Assembly: GCA_027021145.1 (NCBI GenBank)
Contig: JALUUX010000072.1
Coordinates: 1-8,559, forward strand
Origin: Candidatus Shapirobacteria bacterium
GTDB lineage: Bacteria; Patescibacteriota; Microgenomatia; UBA12405; JAHJSD01
Direction of reading: 5' to 3'
DNA: 8,559 nt
A program made the position numbers and the translations under genes. This document shows, piece by piece, positions 5,365 through 8,559 of the stretch. Below the pieces are notes generated by a model. That model saw nothing but the letters and a program-made list of their open reading frames with translations. It was not told the origin of the DNA and did no database searches. Positions within the stretch are counted from its first letter, which is position 1. Every line of letters starts with the position of its first letter.

Positions 5365-6207
5365 TTATCTAAAAAAACAGCGCTGGGTGTTTTGGCTGGT
5401 TAGTTGAGCGACCCAATCAACTGGTTTTTTCCAGATTTCGGCTACTTTTTGGGCAATTAGGGGCAAATAATAGGGATAACAGGTCTGGCCCCGATAGGGT
5501 TCAGGGGCCAAAAAGGGAGCATCAGTTTCTAGTAAAACTCGCTCTTTAGGAACTAATTTCAGCACATTGACCAAACCCTGATCATAAGTCAAATTGCCAT
5601 CAAAACCAAAATACCACTCTCCTGGCAGGCTTAAAATCCGCTCAATTCGCTTTTTTCCGCCAGAGTAACAGTGGAATACCCCCCGCAAGGAATTCTTAAT
5701 TTCCAATTTCAGCGAGCAGAGCGACCGAATTTCACCCTCCAAGACTTCAATCACTTCATCATTGGCTTTGCGGGCGTGGATCATCAGAGGGAGTCCATAT
5801 TTAAACGCTAGCTTAATCTGACCTCGAAAAAGCGCCTCCTGTTCCTGGCGACTCCGCCCAACTTCTCCTGGTCCAACTGGCCCAAAATCTAAGCCACATT
5901 CCCCAATGGCGACTACTAGATGTTCTTTTTTCTTCTTAATTGCCGCTAAAAGTAATTGATCCAGCTTAGCTAATTGAGCCGCCACCGTCATCTGATTATC
6001 AGGATCGGTTTGTTGAGGATGAATTCCTACTGAGGCCCAGAGAAAACCAGGATAGCGCTGGGCCAAATCAAGCGCCTGAGCTGAATCAGTCAGGTTGCTG
6101 CTAGCGACAATAATCCCGGCTAATCCCCGCTGCCGACTTCGAGCGACAATGGTCTCAACTTGATCCAATAAGGGGGCAAAATTCAAATGAGCGTGGGTGT
6201 CAATCAT
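5365..6207 (-). CDS. tatD: TatD family metal-dependent hydrolase (DNase)
   Basis: A 280-residue TIM-barrel amidohydrolase-type protein. The family motifs appear in order: DTHAHL with His5 and His7, GIHP (61-64), GECGLD with Glu103, MIHARKA with His144, FHCYSGG with His179, and ETDAPFLAPEPYRGQ with Asp229. These residues coordinate the two divalent metals, so the enzyme should be active. Members act as cytoplasmic 3'-5' exonucleases on DNA and as D-aminoacyl-tRNA deacylase-like or DNA-repair enzymes depending on the organism. Start: the frame stays open upstream to a TTG at 6273, but family proteins begin M-I/L-D-T-H, so ATG 6207 is chosen; there is no clear Shine-Dalgarno. A slightly long segment after GECGLDF (VGPGEVGRSRQEQ) and an extended loop near 160-172 make it a little longer than E. 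coli TatD. It heads a two-gene unit with the Cys-His protein. Arginine is CGN in 15 of 16 codons. Confidence 0.93.
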   Translation of the reverse strand: MIDTHAHLNFAPLLDQVETIVARSRQRGLAGIIVASSNLTDSAQALDLAQRYPGFLWASVGIHPQQTDPDNQMTVAAQLAKLDQLLLAAIKKKKEHLVVAIGECGLDFGPVGPGEVGRSRQEQEALFRGQIKLAFKYGLPLMIHARKANDEVIEVLEGEIRSLCSLKLEIKNSLRGVFHCYSGGKKRIERILSLPGEWYFGFDGNLTYDQGLVNVLKLVPKERVLLETDAPFLAPEPYRGQTCYPYYLPLIAQKVAEIWKKPVDWVAQLTSQNTQRCFFR

Positions 6208-6265
6208 CGCTTTTAGCCAATCAACAAGTTGCTTCGACTCTGGCTTTAATTGTACTATAAAAGTA
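6208..6265. promoter_or_regulatory. Divergent promoter region between tatD and the MFS gene
   Basis: Only 58 bases separate the two starts. On the plus strand TATAAA (6256-6261) precedes the MFS ATG by four bases; on the minus strand TATAGT (6259-6254) and TACAAT (6254-6249) are -10 candidates for tatD. The opposing -10 elements overlap, so the promoters would compete. No convincing -35 is seen for either. Confidence 0.35.
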
Positions 6266-7480
6266 ATGCCCAATGGAACTAGTCCACCAGTTAGCAGCCT
6301 CCTTCTGCCTCATTGGCGTTATCAGCCCAAGCTCAAGGGCCTTTCCGGCATCTACCTCAACACGGCCATTCGCAATTTTGCCTTCAGTCTCTCAGGGATT
6401 TTTATTCCCATCTACATCTATCAGATTAGTCAAAGTATTAGGGCCGTCTTCCTCTTTTTTTTGATTAGAAACTTAGCTCTTCTCCTCACCATTTTGCCCA
6501 GCGCTCGATTAATTAGCCGAATTGGTCCGGACCTAGCCATGCTTAGCTCCAATTTTGCCGCCGCCTTCTTTTTTTATCTTTTAACCCTGGCCAGCGATCA
6601 TCCTCAGATCCTCTGGCTGGCTCCTATTTTTGCCGGATTAATCATTAATCTTTACTGGCCCACCTATCACAGCGCCTTTTCTTCTGTCAGTCAGCCAGAG
6701 CGGCTTTCCCGAGAAGTGGCTCAACTCAATAATATTACCCAGTTAGTTTCCGTTTTTGCCCCTTTGATTGGCGGCTTGCTGGCAACTGAGTTGGGCTTCA
6801 ATCAGCTTCTTTGGTTAGTCATTATCCTCCTGATCATTTCCTCCCTACCCATTTTTCTTGACGAATATAATCGAAAGGAACCAATCGCTCCTTTGGACAA
6901 ATTGGAAAAAGAAATCCTTAGCTCCAAAAGCCGCCCTCTTTTCTTTAGCTTCTTCTTTCAGGGCTTCAGAATGGTAATTGACACCGCTGCCTGGCCAATC
7001 ATCCTCTACCTAGTAATACCCAATTTAGAAAAAGTTGGTGGTTTAACCACCTTTACCCTAATTAGCTCTCTAGTGATTATCAACTATCTGGGCCGAAGGT
7101 TAAAAAAATTCAGGATCATCCCATTTTTCTGGGGAAATCTTGTCAGAAGTATTATCTGGGTTGTTCGCGCTGCCATTGCCAACCCCTTCTTAATCGCCCT
7201 AACTGATCCCGGTTATCAAATAGCCACCATCTTTACTGATCTCCCCCGCACGGTTTTGATTTACCAACTAGGCAAGAAAAAAACCTTCTCATTTTTTATT
7301 GAACGAGAATTATCGCTTCATTTCGGCCGCCTAACTGCTACCCTGATCATCTTTCTCCTTCTCTCTCTTAACTTCCCTTGGCAAATTACCCCGCTGCTAG
7401 CGGCAGGGGCCATTGTCTTAACCACTGTTTTCATGATCAAGTTTATTCGATCAACCGAGCGCCAATCAGTTGCAAATTGA
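6266..7480 (+). CDS. MFS-type multi-pass membrane protein
   Basis: A 404-residue integral membrane protein with about twelve hydrophobic segments (roughly 33-53, 60-80, 92-109, 114-133, 158-176, 180-199, 227-250, 258-274, 285-303, 305-323, 355-370 and 373-394) and a charged loop at 199-224 between the two halves. This is the layout of the major facilitator superfamily. The 2-3 loop reads ARLISRIGPDLAML, a form of the family's G-x-L-x-D-R-x-G-R motif. Substrate cannot be deduced; related proteins are usually annotated as drug or sugar efflux. The frame extends upstream to 6197, but that would overlap tatD; ATG 6266 is preferred. No Shine-Dalgarno precedes it and the candidate -10 ends four bases upstream, suggesting a leaderless message. 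The last codons and stop lie inside the ileS promoter. The protein is rich in Leu, Ile and Phe as expected of a membrane protein. Confidence 0.85.
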   Translation: MPNGTSPPVSSLLLPHWRYQPKLKGLSGIYLNTAIRNFAFSLSGIFIPIYIYQISQSIRAVFLFFLIRNLALLLTILPSARLISRIGPDLAMLSSNFAAAFFFYLLTLASDHPQILWLAPIFAGLIINLYWPTYHSAFSSVSQPERLSREVAQLNNITQLVSVFAPLIGGLLATELGFNQLLWLVIILLIISSLPIFLDEYNRKEPIAPLDKLEKEILSSKSRPLFFSFFFQGFRMVIDTAAWPIILYLVIPNLEKVGGLTTFTLISSLVIINYLGRRLKKFRIIPFFWGNLVRSIIWVVRAAIANPFLIALTDPGYQIATIFTDLPRTVLIYQLGKKKTFSFFIERELSLHFGRLTATLIIFLLLSLNFPWQITPLLAAGAIVLTTVFMIKFIRSTERQSVAN

Positions 7481-7498
7481 GGCAAAAATTGATATAAG
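7470..7498 (+). promoter_or_regulatory. Promoter of ileS, overlapping the end of the MFS gene
   Basis: TTGCAA (7470-7475), a 17-base spacer and TATAAG (7493-7498) preceded by TGA, giving an extended -10. The -35 box lies within the last codons of the MFS gene. The expected start near 7505 leaves about 13 bases before the ATG. Confidence 0.6.
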
Positions 7499-7517
7499 TA
7501 AGCCAAGTCAGCAAGCA

Positions 7518-8559
7518 ATGAAAAAATCGTCAACGGCGTTTCCGGAAGTACCAGCTCAATTTGATTTTATCGAAAACGAGCGAAAACTACTCCGTTGGTG
7601 GTATCAAAGTGGTCTAGTCAAAAAATATCTCGCTAAGAACAAAAAGAGTCAAAAGCGCTTCTCTTTCATGGACGGTCCGATCACGGCTAATAACCCCATG
7701 GGCGTCCATCATGCCTGGGGCCGAACCCTTAAAGACCTCTATCAGCGCTATAAGAACATGCAGGGTTTTCAACAACGCTTTCAGAATGGCTTTGATTGTC
7801 AGGGACTTTGGGTAGAAGTAGAGGTTGAAAAAGAAAAGGGGTTCAAGAGCAAAAAAGATATTGAGAATTACGGCATTGCCCGCTTTGTCGAAGAGTGTAA
7901 GGCCCGGGTGCGCAAATACTCTCGAATTCAAACTGAGCAATCAAAGCGCCTTGGTTATTTCATGGATTGGGATCACTCCTACTTTACCATGAGCGAAGAA
8001 AACAACTACATGATTTGGTATTTCCTCAAAAAATGCCATCAGGAAGGCAATCTTTATAAGGGCAATGATGCCGTTCCCTGGTGCCCGCGCTGCGGGGTGG
8101 CTATCTCTAATCAAGAAATTCTTGATGGCGGTTATAAGCAACTAACTCATGATTCAGTTTATCTGCGCTTTCCTATCAAGCCAACACCCGGTGTTGACCG
8201 GGCCCCCAATGAATTTCTTTTAGTCTGGACCACTACCCCCTGGACCATCCCAGCCGACACCATTTTAGCGGTTCATCCAGAAATTAATTATGCCTTAGTC
8301 GAGTTTGAAGGCCGAAAGTATTGGTTGGCACAAAAATTGATTAAAGCCGTCTTTGATCAAGATCTTCGCCCCCTTAAAGTGGTTAAGGGACGGGAGTTGA
8401 TTGAGAAAGAAAAAATCACTCATTACCGCACGCCTTTTGATGATTTACCCATCATCAAGAAATTATTAGCCCAAGCGCCGAAAAAATTCCACTCGCTCGT
8501 CCTCTCTAAAAACTTGGTCAATGAGGAAGAGGGAACAGGAATCGTCCACATTGTTCCCG
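7518..8559 (+). CDS. ileS: Isoleucyl-tRNA synthetase, N-terminal part (3' partial)
   Basis: This enzyme charges tRNA-Ile with isoleucine in the cytoplasm. The first 347 residues are present; the KMSKS loop, anticodon-binding domain and end lie beyond the window. Visible in order: FSFMDGPITANNPMGVHHAWGRT (active site, 48-70), DCQGLWVEVEVEKE (93-106), the SKKDIENYGI segment (111-120), LGYFMDWDHSYFTM (145-158), WCPRCG (188-193), and the start of the CP1 editing domain with VWTTTPWTIPAD (236-247) and LAVHP. The WTTTPWT block separates IleRS from ValRS and LeuRS. The HIGH signature aligns to GVHH (62-65), so its first His is replaced by Gly and the third position is His; this altered form occurs in a natural IleRS subgroup. 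The start ATG has only a weak AGCAAG upstream. None of the 18 arginine codons is AGA or AGG, in sharp contrast to the orphan island. Confidence 0.93.
   Translation, partial: MKKSSTAFPEVPAQFDFIENERKLLRWWYQSGLVKKYLAKNKKSQKRFSFMDGPITANNPMGVHHAWGRTLKDLYQRYKNMQGFQQRFQNGFDCQGLWVEVEVEKEKGFKSKKDIENYGIARFVEECKARVRKYSRIQTEQSKRLGYFMDWDHSYFTMSEENNYMIWYFLKKCHQEGNLYKGNDAVPWCPRCGVAISNQEILDGGYKQLTHDSVYLRFPIKPTPGVDRAPNEFLLVWTTTPWTIPADTILAVHPEINYALVEFEGRKYWLAQKLIKAVFDQDLRPLKVVKGRELIEKEKITHYRTPFDDLPIIKKLLAQAPKKFHSLVLSKNLVNEEEGTGIVHIVP

Noticed and set aside
6197..6265. MFS start at ATG 6197
   Set aside because: It overlaps the tatD start and adds a non-conserved polar stretch before the first helix; ATG 6266 next to a -10 element fits better.
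6208..6273. Longer TatD start at TTG 6273
   Set aside because: It would add 22 residues before the conserved MIDTHAHL beginning of the family, with no ribosome site and overlap of the MFS start.
7614..8141. Two minus-strand open frames opposite ileS
   Set aside because: They are shadows of a strongly conserved synthetase reading on the plus strand.

Overview
The window looks like a piece of bacterial chromosome, probably from an uncultivated lineage with a compact genome. Candidatus Patescibacteria/CPR (Microgenomates-like) is my best guess, with a Chloroflexi-like genome as the alternative. This rests on the subtype of the isoleucyl-tRNA synthetase (a 'TANNPMGVHHAWGRT' active-site block), mostly absent Shine-Dalgarno sequences, at least one apparently leaderless gene, and a mixture of core genes with many unrecognised ORFs. 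TGA is used as a stop, so this is not a Gracilibacteria-type recoded genome. The taxonomic guess is inference only.

Layout. (1) Positions 3-755 (+): the C-terminal part of a sulfatase ending in a dockerin-like pair of calcium-loop repeats; the N-terminus is off the window. (2) Positions 756-3817: an island of five short ORFs I cannot assign to a family (two +, two -, one +), most with a readable sigma70-type promoter of their own, plus a start-less coding remnant at 2621-2857. These genes encode arginine almost entirely with AGA/AGG (39 of 49 by my count), whereas ileS (0 of 18), tatD (1 of 16) and the sulfatase fragment (4 of 18) use CGN. (3) Positions 3818-6207 (-): tatD followed two bases later by a 514-codon gene whose product carries a Cys-His-acidic pattern resembling the transglutaminase-like/SirB1 fold. 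(4) Positions 6266-7480 (+): a 12-helix MFS-type membrane protein, divergent from tatD. (5) Positions 7518-8559 (+): the first 347 codons of isoleucyl-tRNA synthetase, driven by a promoter embedded in the end of the MFS gene.

How they fit together. Regions 3-5 look like ordinary chromosomal backbone (nuclease, transporter, tRNA charging). The sulfatase end suggests a secreted or surface enzyme. The island looks inserted or fast-evolving, and it includes a small four-cysteine protein with the best ribosome-binding site in the window, lying tail-to-tail with the Cys-His protein. I see no CRISPR array, tRNA, rRNA, transposase or recognisable defence cassette. The points most worth checking are the altered HIGH motif of IleRS, the codon-biased orphan island, and the Cys-His protein tied to tatD.
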